Notes: generated from the letters alone by a model not told the origin. DNA of 64,000 bases from UTCHB3 sp008363265 (GCA_045863055.1 BTUW01000002.1:124001-188000), one strand, 5' to 3'; shown: positions 8,165 to 16,529, counted from the first letter of the stretch. Numbers and translations: made by a program.

Positions 8165-9592
8165 TTGGAAGAAAAGACCACTACCCCCTTTAGATCTTAC
8201 GCCCTCGACGCGCTGAGGGGATTCGCGATACTTACAATGATCCTGTCGGGTCGCATTTCCTGGGGCAACCTCCCGGGTTGGATGTACCACGCTCAACTTC
8301 CCCCACCCGACCACAAATTCGATCCAATGCTTCCAGGCATCACCTGGGTTGATCTGGTTTTCCCCTTTTTTCTTTTCGCCATGGGTGCGGCTTTCCCATT
8401 GGCGCTCTCGAAAAAGATCAAAAATGGTAAAGTGTCATGGGACTTGATACTTCAGATATTGAAACGGGGTGTTCTCCTCGCGTTCTTCGCGATAGTGATC
8501 CAGCACCTGCGCCCGCATGTCCTCAGCAAAAGCCCTGATGCTGTCACTTATGCCATCGCCATTCTGGGATTCGGACTCCTCTTCCTGATCTTCTGGCGGT
8601 TCCCCGCATCATTCTCTAAAACCAGGATATATGCCCTCCGTGGCGCGGGATATGTTGGAATTGCGGCCATAATGGCGCTTGTAACCTACCCCGACGGCTC
8701 CGGTTTCAAGCTCTCACGGTTCGATATCATCATTGCCGTTCTGGCAAATGTTTCTGTTTTCGGATCGCTGATCTGGATTTTTACCCGCGGGAACTGGCTG
8801 TGGAGGCTCGGAATAATGGCTCTGATATTTGCAGTACGTCTTGCGACCAACTCGGGTGAAGGTTTTATTAAAGACCTCGGTACACTTCAACCTTCAGGCT
8901 GGGTGTTTAATGTGAACTTTTTGAAGTATCTCTTTGTGGTGATCCCCGGAACCATTGCCGGTGACATAATCGTAAAAATGATGAACTTGAATAACGAAGA
9001 CCTTAAGGAAAACTTCAGCAACTATTCGGGTTTGTCTGTACTTCTGGCAATTCTGATGGCGGGATTTACTCTGGTCTCTCTTGTAACTCTCTACAACCGC
9101 TGGGTTTGGGAGGGTTTCACGGTTGGATTGTTGATGCTGGCGATCTCGTGGTATATACTCCGTGATATGAACGGAAATTACTTCGCGATACTGAAACAGC
9201 TTTTCTTGTGGGGAGCATTTTGGTTCGTCCTGGGATTTCTCCTCGAACCGTTTGAGGGCGGAATTAAAAAGGATCATTCAACGATGAGTTACTATTTCCT
9301 CACATCGGGACTGGCGCTCTTCTTCATAATATTTTCTTCGATCATAATCGATTTCTTCAGCAAACGCGCATGGATGGGTCTATTGATCGACTCCGGGCAG
9401 AACCCTATGATCGCTTATGCCGGTGGCGGAAACCTTATAACCCCCATCCTCGGCCTGCTGGGCATCGAAGCGCTGATGGGAGAATATTTTACAACCCCGT
9501 TCCTTGGCTTCCTTAAAGGCCTGATCGTAACACTGGCACTGGCGTATATCGTGAAACTGTTCACAAAGTACAAGGTTTTTTGGAGAAGCTGA
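8165..9592 (+). CDS. DUF5009/HGSNAT-like multi-pass membrane protein
   Basis: Polytopic membrane protein (475 aa, about ten hydrophobic segments). The N-terminal block ALDALRGFAILTMI and the following WVDLVFPFFLFAMGAAFPL match bacterial DUF5009 proteins, relatives of heparan-alpha-glucosaminide N-acetyltransferase and YeiB-like proteins. These are thought to move acyl groups across a membrane onto sugars, but the substrate here is unknown. The start is TTG at 8165 after CGGAG. It lies 60 nt after rnhB. Its stop is followed 5 nt later by a heptamer repeat array. Confidence 0.82.
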   Translation: MEEKTTTPFRSYALDALRGFAILTMILSGRISWGNLPGWMYHAQLPPPDHKFDPMLPGITWVDLVFPFFLFAMGAAFPLALSKKIKNGKVSWDLILQILKRGVLLAFFAIVIQHLRPHVLSKSPDAVTYAIAILGFGLLFLIFWRFPASFSKTRIYALRGAGYVGIAAIMALVTYPDGSGFKLSRFDIIIAVLANVSVFGSLIWIFTRGNWLWRLGIMALIFAVRLATNSGEGFIKDLGTLQPSGWVFNVNFLKYLFVVIPGTIAGDIIVKMMNLNNEDLKENFSNYSGLSVLLAILMAGFTLVSLVTLYNRWVWEGFTVGLLMLAISWYILRDMNGNYFAILKQLFLWGAFWFVLGFLLEPFEGGIKKDHSTMSYYFLTSGLALFFIIFSSIIIDFFSKRAWMGLLIDSGQNPMIAYAGGGNLITPILGLLGIEALMGEYFTTPFLGFLKGLIVTLALAYIVKLFTKYKVFWRS

Positions 9593-9597
9593 GTTAT

Positions 9598-9698
9598 CTA
9601 TTAGCTATTAGCTATTAGCTATTAGCTATTAGTTCTTAGCGACCAGTGAATAAAGTCAAACGGCTTATAGCTAATAGCTCATAACTAATAGCTAAAAA
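9598..9698. repeat. Inverted pair of heptanucleotide arrays between convergent genes
   Basis: Plus-strand CTATTAG is repeated five times without change at 9598-9632, then TTCTTAG. A second period-7 array at 9664-9698 (CTTATAG, CTAATAG, CTCATAA, CTAATAG, CTAAAAA) carries the reverse complement word CTAATAG. The two arms can form a long hairpin between the convergent DUF5009 and dnaG genes. The dnaG stop codon (9692-9694) lies inside the second array. Confidence 0.85.
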
Positions 9699-11647
9699 CT
9701 TTCTTTAAACTTCGAGATTATCCTCTCAGCATCCCGTTTTTCTTCGAGGGTGTTTTTCAGGTCCTGGGCGAGTTCCATCGTTCTGACCGCGTCTGTGGTT
9801 CTCGCGATCTCGTCATGGATCTCTTTAAGTTGAGCGTCGAGCCGCAGGAGGCGGAACTTTTTTACCGAATCGATGGTGAAGATCGAGATCGCCTTGGCGG
9901 GGTCGGTGGGCAACAGGTCATCAAGGTGATCACTTATACGGTGCTTCTCGACCGAGAGTTCGAAAATGTATTTTTTTTCCTCCTCTGTGTAATCCCCACC
10001 CATGTTCGCGAGCGTGGGAATTATTCCGCTCCCTATCTCATCATATACTTTTTCGGCAATTGTGTAATGGATCGGAACAGTGTACTCTTCAGGCCTTATG
10101 AACTGGAAAATGAAGTGCAGCACCTCTTCGCTCCCCTCGAACATCAGTCTTATCAGTTCCATTTCATTCAGTTTTACCGGATCCCTGTGTTGTACCGGTT
10201 CAGGTTGGGCTGCCCTTACAACCGCGGTGGTTTGGGTTGGAGGGCCATCCTGTTGAAGAGGTAACCTCTCACGGTACTCTATCGGGCGGTTCTCGATCTC
10301 ATCGGTTCTTACCCGCTCAACTTCCTCTTCAAGCAGTCTTTCCCGGAGTTTGAATCTCTCAGCGATGGCTTTCAGAAGGACCGTCCGTCGCAATTCATCG
10401 GGAATCAGCGCGACCGGCCGCACCATCTCCTTGATCGCCGATGTCATTTTTTCGGGATCGCTTAAGTACCCGGCCTTTTCAAATGAAAGGTATTGGTAGT
10501 CGATGAACTCACGGGCGGTTTTCACCTGCTCAAGGAACTGTTTTGCGCCGAATTTGTGGACGTATGAATCGGGGTCTTCCCCTTCCGGCAGCGACATAAT
10601 TTTAAGGTTCAGGTTGTGCTTCAGAACTATCTCGATGCTCCGCATGGCGGCTTTGTAACCGGCCTCATCAGCATCGAATAGAAGGAAGAAATTCTTCGTG
10701 TAGTTCGATAGGAGTTTAACCTGATCGTCAGTGAGAGCTGTCCCAGAAACGGCGGCTATGTTTTTTATCCCGTTCTGGAAAAGGGAGATCACATCAAGAT
10801 ACCCTTCGACAATGATAACATGGTCGAGCTTTCTGATCTCATCCTTCGAATGGGAAAGACCGTATAACACCTTCGATTTGTTGTAGATCGGGCTCTCTGG
10901 CGAGTTGATGTACTTCCCCGTGTCCGTCCGTTTTTCGAGTATTCTTCCCCCAGCGCCGATCTCACGGCCATGGTGAGAGAAGATCGGAAAGATCAGCCTG
11001 CCCGAAAACCTCTCGTACATTCTCCCTTCTGATTCACCAAGAAAACCGAGTTCGATCGCCTTCCTCAGGTCAAACCCTTCCTTTTTGTAAAATTCTATCA
11101 GTTTGCCTCTTAGACCCGGAGCGTATCCCAGCCTGAAATTCTGGATCGATGCTTCGTTGATGTTTCTGTTCTTCAGGTACTCAAGGATGTGTTTGTTCTC
11201 GCTTTGGGTGGTCAGCTGCTCCGCGAAAAACCTGATGGTGGCTTTGGTTAGGTCGTAATACTCTTCGTACTTTTTCTGTTCCTCGTTGCTTCTTTCATCG
11301 CGGGAGGGAAGATCGATCCCGTACTCGGCAGCAAGAGAACGAACCGCGTCAAGGAACGACATGTTGCTAATTTCCATAAGGAACTTGATGGCGTTCCCCC
11401 CTTTGTGGCACCCGAAACAGTGATATATCTGCTTTTTCGGGGCAACGGAAAAAGAGGGCGTTTTTTCGCTGTGAAACGGACACAATCCTTTATAGTTCGT
11501 GCCGGCTTTTTTCAGTCTGACATACTTCGACACCACATCAACGATGTCGGCAGCCATCAATACTTCCTGTATCTTTTCTTCAGGTATCTGCAATTCTTTG
11601 GGGGTCTTTGCGGGGGAAGGAGGCAAGCTGATGTGCAGCCGCGCCAC
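9692..11647 (-). CDS. dnaG: DNA primase
   Basis: Makes RNA primers at the replication fork. The N-terminal zinc finger has C56, H59, C77 and C80 (CPFHSEKTPSF ... CFGCHKGG). The TOPRIM catalytic core contains VIIVEGYLDVISLF and LLFDADEAG. The C-terminal third is the helicase-binding region. The start is uncertain: GTG at 11647 gives about 20 extra residues before IPEEKIQEV, where most primases begin. A TTG at 11593 would give the usual length. A TATTTTTG promoter element at 11706-11713 allows either. The stop codon is inside a heptamer array. Single leftward gene. Confidence 0.96.
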   Translation of the reverse strand: MARLHISLPPSPAKTPKELQIPEEKIQEVLMAADIVDVVSKYVRLKKAGTNYKGLCPFHSEKTPSFSVAPKKQIYHCFGCHKGGNAIKFLMEISNMSFLDAVRSLAAEYGIDLPSRDERSNEEQKKYEEYYDLTKATIRFFAEQLTTQSENKHILEYLKNRNINEASIQNFRLGYAPGLRGKLIEFYKKEGFDLRKAIELGFLGESEGRMYERFSGRLIFPIFSHHGREIGAGGRILEKRTDTGKYINSPESPIYNKSKVLYGLSHSKDEIRKLDHVIIVEGYLDVISLFQNGIKNIAAVSGTALTDDQVKLLSNYTKNFFLLFDADEAGYKAAMRSIEIVLKHNLNLKIMSLPEGEDPDSYVHKFGAKQFLEQVKTAREFIDYQYLSFEKAGYLSDPEKMTSAIKEMVRPVALIPDELRRTVLLKAIAERFKLRERLLEEEVERVRTDEIENRPIEYRERLPLQQDGPPTQTTAVVRAAQPEPVQHRDPVKLNEMELIRLMFEGSEEVLHFIFQFIRPEEYTVPIHYTIAEKVYDEIGSGIIPTLANMGGDYTEEEKKYIFELSVEKHRISDHLDDLLPTDPAKAISIFTIDSVKKFRLLRLDAQLKEIHDEIARTTDAVRTMELAQDLKNTLEEKRDAERIISKFKESF

Positions 11648-11705
11648 CTCGGTTCCACCCGGCGGTTGTAAATCGAACTTTGTACGAATTATTTAGGTTA
11701 CTACA

Positions 11706-11713
11706 CAAAAATA
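11706..11713 (-). promoter_or_regulatory. TAnnTTTG-type -7 element upstream of dnaG
   Basis: Minus-strand TATTTTTG matches the Bacteroidota -7 consensus, 59 nt before GTG 11647. No convincing -33 element. Confidence 0.4.
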
Positions 11714-11778
11714 GACAATCACGAGATATATTTAAATTTAATTTTTGACTGATTTTAATTTCGACTGATAAACGCGCA

Positions 11779-13842
11779 ATGACCACGAAATTCGACCCCA
11801 AAGTTCTCCTCACCAACAATGTTTACGCTCTGAAAAACTACTGTGACTCGCTCACTTCCTACTCCCGGTACAAAACCCGTGAAGTGATGGTGGGAAGTGT
11901 CGGCATCGGAGGAAACAACCCGATACGGATTCAGAGCATGACGACAACCGACACGATGGATACCAAAGCCACCGTTGAACAGTCGATCCGGATGATCGAA
12001 GCGGGTTGTGAACTTGTGCGTATCACCGCACCCAGCATTAAAGAGGCAAAAAACCTTGAGGTGATTAAAAAGGAGCTCCGCGCGGCCGGGTTTGATACCC
12101 CGCTTATCGCCGATATCCACTTCACTCCCAATGCCGCGGAGATGGCTGCACGGCTTATTGAAAAAGTCCGCGTTAACCCCGGAAATTATATTGACCGCAA
12201 ACGGTTCGATTTCATCGAATACGATGACACAACTTACCAGGCGGAGATCGACCGTATCCGCGAGCGGTTCACACCCCTCGTGAAGATATGCAAGGAATAT
12301 GGCACCGCGATGAGGATCGGTACCAACCACGGCTCCCTCTCCGACAGGATCATGAGCCGCTTCGGCGACACCCCCCTTGGGATGGTTGAGTCAGCTCTGG
12401 AGTTTGTCCGGATCTGCCGCGATGAGAATTACCATAATATCGTTCTCTCAATGAAGGCCAGCAACACACAGGTAATGGTTGAGGCATACCGCCTCCTCGT
12501 AAGTAAAATGACGGAGGAAGGGATGGATTACCCCCTCCACCTCGGAGTCACCGAGGCGGGCGGCGGTGAAGACGGTCGTGTAAAGTCAGCCCTCGGAATA
12601 GGAGCATTGTTAGAAGATGGACTCGGTGATACTATCCGCGTAAGCCTCACGGAAGACCCCGAATTTGAAGCCCCCGTGGCGATCGCGCTTGCAGACAGAT
12701 ACAAGAACAGATCCGGTCATGCTGAGATTCCCGCGATTGAAACAAACCCTCTCGATCCGTTCAACTACAACAGAAGGGAGTCGTTCCAGCTCTTGAACAT
12801 CGGCGGCAGTTCGGTACCAGTGGTGGTAACCGATCTTTCACAGGAAGACCTTTCAGACCCCGCTTCACTTGCGCCTGTTGGCTACTTCTACGATGAGCCG
12901 ACCGACAAATGGAACATGAACGACACGGCATGCGACTATTTTTACCTCGGTGAAAACCTCCCGGGTTTCGATCTCCCCCACGGTTCACGCGGCATTTACG
13001 ATTACAGCTTTTGGAAGAAACTCGATTCAAAGGAGCGGGCGCTTCCCCTTTTAGCAAAAGCGGAATATCTTGAAGAGAATGATCCTGAGCTTCTCTTCAA
13101 GTGCCTCTCCATTTCACTTCCGGAACTGGATGAAAACACGATCGCGAAACTAAAAGATGATGCCTACACAATAATTCTCCTCAGAACGGACAACACCCAT
13201 GGAATGGCCGAGCAGCGGAGATTTTTCTTCAGACTGATCGAGGAAGGAATAAAGAATCCCGTTATCCTCCAACGCGATTACACGGGCATCTCAGAAGAGA
13301 ACTTCCTCCTCTGGCCCTCCACCGACTTCGGCGGCCTCCTCATCGACGGCTTCGGCGACGGCGTTTTCGTAACTCTCAACAGGTCAAAAAACGCAACGGG
13401 TAACGAAAACCCCACGCTCCACACTAAACCCCATACCCCAAACCCCCTCACCACTCACCACTCGCCACTCACCACTGAAACAGTGAACCGCATCCTCTTC
13501 GGTATTCTTCAGGCGGCAAGGGTTAGAACGTCAAAAACGGAGTATATTGCCTGTCCATCGTGCGGAAGAACCCTTTTTGATCTGCAGGAGACAACTGAGA
13601 TGATCAGAAAACGGACATCACACCTGAAGGGAGTCAAGATCGCCATCATGGGTTGCATCGTTAACGGACCCGGTGAGATGGCCGATGCCGACTACGGTTA
13701 CGTGGGAAGCGGCCCCGGCAAGATCACGCTTTACCGCGGTAAGGAGGTTGTAACAAAAGCTATCGCCACAGAGTTTGCTGTGGACAAGCTGATAGACCTG
13801 ATAAGGGAGGACGGAAACTGGGTTGAACCGATCGGAATTTAA
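11779..13842 (+). CDS. ispG: 4-hydroxy-3-methylbut-2-enyl diphosphate synthase, long form
   Basis: Penultimate step of the MEP isoprenoid pathway, a [4Fe-4S] enzyme converting MEcPP to HMBPP. The N-terminal TIM barrel is recognisable (IRIQSMTTTDT, LIADIHFTPNAA, VRVNPGNY, EAGGGEDGRVKSALGIG). The C-terminal cluster domain has CPSCGRTLFDL and MGCIVNGPGEM. At 687 aa it is the long form with an extra middle domain, usual in Bacteroidota, Chlorobi and plants. Nine period-7 repeat units (13412-13474) are read in frame as a Thr/Pro/His-rich loop just before the cluster domain, which looks like a recent insertion. The MEP pathway fits with the prenyltransferase and menaquinone genes in the window. Confidence 0.96.
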   Translation: MTTKFDPKVLLTNNVYALKNYCDSLTSYSRYKTREVMVGSVGIGGNNPIRIQSMTTTDTMDTKATVEQSIRMIEAGCELVRITAPSIKEAKNLEVIKKELRAAGFDTPLIADIHFTPNAAEMAARLIEKVRVNPGNYIDRKRFDFIEYDDTTYQAEIDRIRERFTPLVKICKEYGTAMRIGTNHGSLSDRIMSRFGDTPLGMVESALEFVRICRDENYHNIVLSMKASNTQVMVEAYRLLVSKMTEEGMDYPLHLGVTEAGGGEDGRVKSALGIGALLEDGLGDTIRVSLTEDPEFEAPVAIALADRYKNRSGHAEIPAIETNPLDPFNYNRRESFQLLNIGGSSVPVVVTDLSQEDLSDPASLAPVGYFYDEPTDKWNMNDTACDYFYLGENLPGFDLPHGSRGIYDYSFWKKLDSKERALPLLAKAEYLEENDPELLFKCLSISLPELDENTIAKLKDDAYTIILLRTDNTHGMAEQRRFFFRLIEEGIKNPVILQRDYTGISEENFLLWPSTDFGGLLIDGFGDGVFVTLNRSKNATGNENPTLHTKPHTPNPLTTHHSPLTTETVNRILFGILQAARVRTSKTEYIACPSCGRTLFDLQETTEMIRKRTSHLKGVKIAIMGCIVNGPGEMADADYGYVGSGPGKITLYRGKEVVTKAIATEFAVDKLIDLIREDGNWVEPIGI
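13412..13474 (+). repeat. Heptanucleotide array inside ispG
   Basis: Nine successive 7-mers: CCACGCT, CCACACT, AAACCCC, ATACCCC, AAACCCC, CTCACCA, CTCACCA, CTCGCCA, CTCACCA. The total is 63 bp, so the reading frame is kept. The same words occur in intergenic arrays near 46720-46780. Confidence 0.8.
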
Positions 13843-13893
13843 CTCAGGAGGAAATGCTCAAAGAATGCATTCGTATGGTTTCTCAAATCATTT

Positions 13894-13925
13894 TTTGGAG
13901 AATTCACCAAAAATTGATATTTTTG
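13894..13925 (+). promoter_or_regulatory. Bacteroidota-type promoter, TTTG-N20-TATTTTTG
   Basis: TTTG at 13894-13897, a 20-nt spacer, then TATTTTTG at 13918-13925. This matches the Bacteroidota housekeeping consensus (TTTG, 19-21 nt, TAnnTTTG) at both elements. A transcript would start near 13932 and meet a strong terminator about 130 nt later. Confidence 0.55.
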
Positions 13926-13933
13926 TAAAGTTT

Positions 13934-14020
13934 ATGAATTTGATTACTTTTTGTACTATGACAAAACCGAGAAAGAACCAGTCTGCGATCCCCGATATTG
14001 CCGCAATTACCAGGTCATAG
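13934..14020 (+). CDS. Possible small leader ORF (28 aa) between ispG and nif3
   Basis: ATG 13934 to TAG 14020 encodes 28 residues; a second in-frame ATG is at 13958. It begins within a few nt of the predicted transcription start, so it would be nearly leaderless, and there is no Shine-Dalgarno. A strong terminator follows 11 nt after the stop. It may be a leader peptide, part of a small RNA with no coding role, or chance. Too short to judge from sequence alone. Confidence 0.2.
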   Translation: MNLITFCTMTKPRKNQSAIPDIAAITRS

Positions 14021-14031
14021 TAGTATTTTTT

Positions 14032-14066
14032 CGCACTTCCCCCTTTTTGGAAGTGCTTTTTTTTTC
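14032..14066 (+). terminator. Strong rho-independent terminator ending 2 nt before the nif3 start codon
   Basis: Perfect 8-bp stem GCACTTCC/GGAAGTGC (14032-14039 and 14049-14056) followed by an uninterrupted T run and then CTT directly before ATG 14069. The position leaves no room for a separate promoter or ribosome binding site for nif3, which suggests attenuation or a small RNA gene overlapping the nif3 leader. Confidence 0.9.
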
Positions 14067-14068
14067 TT

Positions 14069-15184
14069 ATGAGAGTAGAACAGGTAGCAAGATTCCTGGA
14101 TGAATGGGCCCCGAAATTCATCCAATGGGAGCGCGATAACACGGGGCTTCTTGTAGGCAACGGCGGACAGGAGGTGACGGGAGTCTTTCTCTGTCTCGAC
14201 GTTACCGGCGAGGCACTCGAACAGGCTCAGAAGCTTCGATGCAACCTCGTTATAAGCCACCACCCTTTGATCTTTTTCCCGATGAAGAAGATAACACCTG
14301 AAACAGACCGGACCTCAAAACTGGTCACAACTCTTATAAAAAACAACACTTCACTCCTTTCATACCATACAAATCTCGATTTTACACACGACGGCGTAAA
14401 TCACCAGTTAGCTAAAAAGCTCGAACTTAAAGACACCTCATACCTGCAACCGATCGTGGGAAGAACCAATAAAATCGTTGTTTTCACGCCAGAAAACGTG
14501 GTTGAAAAAGTATCCGAAGCGGTTTTCGAAGCAGGCGGCGGCGTGATCGGTGATTATACGAAGTGCAGCTACCGTTCATCCGGAACCGGCACTTTCCGGG
14601 GCTCGGAACTCACAAACCCTGCCGTGGGTGAAAAAGAGAAGTTTGAAACAGTTGATGAAGTGCGGCTTGAGATCCTCGTGAATGACACAAATCTCGGGAA
14701 AGCAATCAAAGCAATGCTGGCAGCACATCCCTACGAGGAGCCAGCATACGATATCTACCCGCTGAAGAACAGCGAGACAAATTACGGGATGGGAATTACA
14801 GGTACCCTCCCGTATCCAATGCCTGAGAAGGAATTTTTGGGATTTGTCGCCGACAGGCTCGGTACTAAATTTCTGAGACACTCCTCTCCAACAGGCAAAC
14901 CGGTCAGCAGGATTGCCGTTTTCGGGGGCTCCGCCTCTGAATATCTCGGCGACGCGATAGCCGCCGGATGTGACGCGTTCGTCACCTCCGATGTAAGATA
15001 CCACACCTTCCAGGATGCAGAGGAGAGGATACTCCTCGTGGATGCGGGCCATTTTGAAACGGAATCCCCCATCCTCCCGGAAGTTAAAAAGCGGCTCGAA
15101 CAACATTTCACCTCATTGGGTGAAGACTTGAATATTTACATTTATGACGGGAACGCCAATCCCGTCAATTACTTCAGTTTTTAA
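14069..15184 (+). CDS. Nif3-like dinuclear metal-centre protein (YbgI/YqfO family)
   Basis: Nif3/DUF34 family, a widespread hexameric protein with a two-metal site; the reaction is not established, and GTP cyclohydrolase-like or metal-insertion roles have been proposed. The metal-site blocks are visible: DNTGLLVG near residue 28, VISHHPLIFF near 66, YHTNLDF near 110, and the C-terminal DAGHFETE. At 371 aa it is the three-domain form with a PII-like middle domain (AAHPYEEPAYDIYPL). The start follows a terminator T run with no ribosome binding site. It is followed by its usual neighbour, a C4 zinc-ribbon protein, 16 nt downstream. Confidence 0.92.
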   Translation: MRVEQVARFLDEWAPKFIQWERDNTGLLVGNGGQEVTGVFLCLDVTGEALEQAQKLRCNLVISHHPLIFFPMKKITPETDRTSKLVTTLIKNNTSLLSYHTNLDFTHDGVNHQLAKKLELKDTSYLQPIVGRTNKIVVFTPENVVEKVSEAVFEAGGGVIGDYTKCSYRSSGTGTFRGSELTNPAVGEKEKFETVDEVRLEILVNDTNLGKAIKAMLAAHPYEEPAYDIYPLKNSETNYGMGITGTLPYPMPEKEFLGFVADRLGTKFLRHSSPTGKPVSRIAVFGGSASEYLGDAIAAGCDAFVTSDVRYHTFQDAEERILLVDAGHFETESPILPEVKKRLEQHFTSLGEDLNIYIYDGNANPVNYFSF

Positions 15185-15200
15185 CTTAGGAGAAAATACA

Positions 15201-15935
15201 TTGAAGAATAATCTGGTACTGTTCTATAAAGTACAATTGATCGACCGTAATATCGACCGGCTCGAAGAGCAGCGCGGCGACCTTCCAAACGCCGTTGCAG
15301 GACTCGAAGGCAAGCTCGAAAACCTTAAGAAAGATATCGCAGAGAAGGAACAACTCAAAATTGAGTCAGCCGCGAAAAGAGAGGAAAACAACGAAAAGAT
15401 AAAAGAGTTGCTCGACAATCAGAAAAGAGCCAAAGCCCAGCTCTACAAAGTAAGGAACAACAAGGAGTACGACACAATCACCAAATCGATCGATGCCGCC
15501 GATGGTGAATGCAACCGGCTCGAAAAAGAGAGTGACAGCCTCGTTGCTATCATAGAAAAAGCCGAGCAGGACATTATCGAACTGACTCCCGTCATCGAAG
15601 AACTCGTTGCAGACCTTGCTCTCAAGAACTCCGAACTCGCAATGATAAAGGAGAACAGCGCGATCGAGGAAAAACGCCTCCTCGAGGAACGTGAAGCACT
15701 CGTTGCCCAAATGAAAAAAGCTGATCATTCCCTTTACGAAAGAGTAAGAAAAGCCAAAAGAGGCCTCGCCGTCGCACGCATCAGACGCAATGCCTGCTCC
15801 GGCTGCCAGACCATCATCCCGGCTCAGCGCCAGCTCGAGATCCGACGCAACAACCGCATGTTCACCTGCGAATACTGTGGCCGCATCATCGTCTCCGCAG
15901 AGATCGCCCAGGAAGCGGGAGATTCTGAAGATTAG
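15201..15935 (+). CDS. C4-type zinc-ribbon, coiled-coil protein
   Basis: Long alpha-helical coiled coil (about residues 10-180, rich in Glu, Lys and Leu) ending in a four-cysteine zinc ribbon (CSGCQ ... CEYCGR). This family often sits next to nif3, as here. Its role is unsettled; nucleic-acid or protein-complex scaffolding has been suggested. The start is TTG at 15201, 7 nt after AGGAGA. An in-frame upstream start at 15144 would overlap nif3 and has no ribosome binding site. The stop codon is the first part of a TTAGTGG heptamer array. Confidence 0.85.
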   Translation: MKNNLVLFYKVQLIDRNIDRLEEQRGDLPNAVAGLEGKLENLKKDIAEKEQLKIESAAKREENNEKIKELLDNQKRAKAQLYKVRNNKEYDTITKSIDAADGECNRLEKESDSLVAIIEKAEQDIIELTPVIEELVADLALKNSELAMIKENSAIEEKRLLEEREALVAQMKKADHSLYERVRKAKRGLAVARIRRNACSGCQTIIPAQRQLEIRRNNRMFTCEYCGRIIVSAEIAQEAGDSED

Positions 15936-15966
15936 TGGTTAGTGGTGAGAGGTTAGTGGTTAATCC
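15932..15966 (+). repeat. TTAGTGG heptanucleotide array
   Basis: TTAGTGG, TTAGTGG, TGAGAGG, TTAGTGG, TTAATCC, exactly period 7. It starts at the stop codon of the zinc-ribbon gene. The reverse-complement array lies at 16420-16447, so the two bracket the four-helix-bundle gene. Confidence 0.85.
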
Positions 15967-16010
15967 AACCCCACTAAAACTTTTCATGAGTGAATAAGAT
16001 CGGGTGTTAA

Positions 16011-16367
16011 ATGGGACCACTGGAAGAAAAAAGTTTGAATTTCGCTGTCAGAATTGTTAAACTTTCAAAGTTTTTGAATAATCAAAAACAGTATGTACTG
16101 GCACAACAGATAATCAAATCTGGTACCAGCATTGGCGCGAATATCTATGAATCATTCCAGGCGGAAACCAAACCCGATTTTATTCACAAACTGGGAATTG
16201 CACAAAAAGAGTGCTCTGAAACATTATTTTGGCTTAAACTTCTTGAAAAGTCAAATCTTATCTCAAAAAAGGGTTACGACAGTCTCGACAGCGACTGTCA
16301 GGAAATAATGCGTTTACTTGTTGCATCAATAAAAACTTCGAAGAAGAACCTCGGAAAAGCTCCATAA
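16011..16367 (+). CDS. Four-helix-bundle protein (23S rRNA-IVP/S23 family)
   Basis: 118-aa helical protein with the family hallmarks LNFAVRIVKLSKFL, QIIKSGTSIGANIYES and KLGIAQKECSETLFWLKLLE. This family is found inside 23S rRNA intervening sequences, as free-standing intergenic genes and, as a relative, as the Avd protein of diversity-generating retroelements. No reverse transcriptase or rRNA is nearby, so function is unknown. Its codon use is more A/T-rich than that of its neighbours. It lies between inverted heptamer arrays (15932-15966 and 16420-16447), which gives it the look of an inserted cassette. Confidence 0.88.
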   Translation: MGPLEEKSLNFAVRIVKLSKFLNNQKQYVLAQQIIKSGTSIGANIYESFQAETKPDFIHKLGIAQKECSETLFWLKLLEKSNLISKKGYDSLDSDCQEIMRLLVASIKTSKKNLGKAP

Positions 16368-16419
16368 TTCAGCAGGTATTACTTTAAACACCCCGGCACC
16401 AACCTGCAAATTAGGAAAA

Positions 16420-16447
16420 CTAACCTCTAACCACTAACCTCTAAAAA
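16420..16447 (+). repeat. CTAACCT heptanucleotide array (inverse of the 15932 array)
   Basis: CTAACCT, CTAACCA, CTAACCT, CTAAAAA, period 7, reverse-complementary to the TTAGTGG-type array 450 nt upstream. Confidence 0.8.
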
Positions 16448-16475
16448 AACCGTTCCTTTTTATCTCCGCTTTTCG

Positions 16476-16483
16476 TATATTTG
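16476..16483 (+). promoter_or_regulatory. TAnnTTTG-type -7 element upstream of rnpB
   Basis: TATATTTG, about 47 nt before the P1 helix of RNase P RNA. It would give a short 5' leader needing processing. Confidence 0.45.
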
Positions 16484-16529
16484 CTCATTGTAAATAATTT
16501 TCATAAAATTTAAATCACGGAATATTTTT

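Noticed and set aside
13823..14020. 65-aa ORF overlapping the ispG end
   Set aside because: Its upstream part lacks coding character and overlaps ispG in another frame; only the 28-codon 3' part is kept as a weak candidate.
15144..15200. Upstream start of the zinc-ribbon gene within nif3
   Set aside because: TTG 15201 has a good AGGAGA ribosome binding site and begins at the family's usual position.
16011..16367. Avd protein of a diversity-generating retroelement, or 23S rRNA intervening sequence
   Set aside because: No reverse transcriptase, template repeat or rRNA is present around it.
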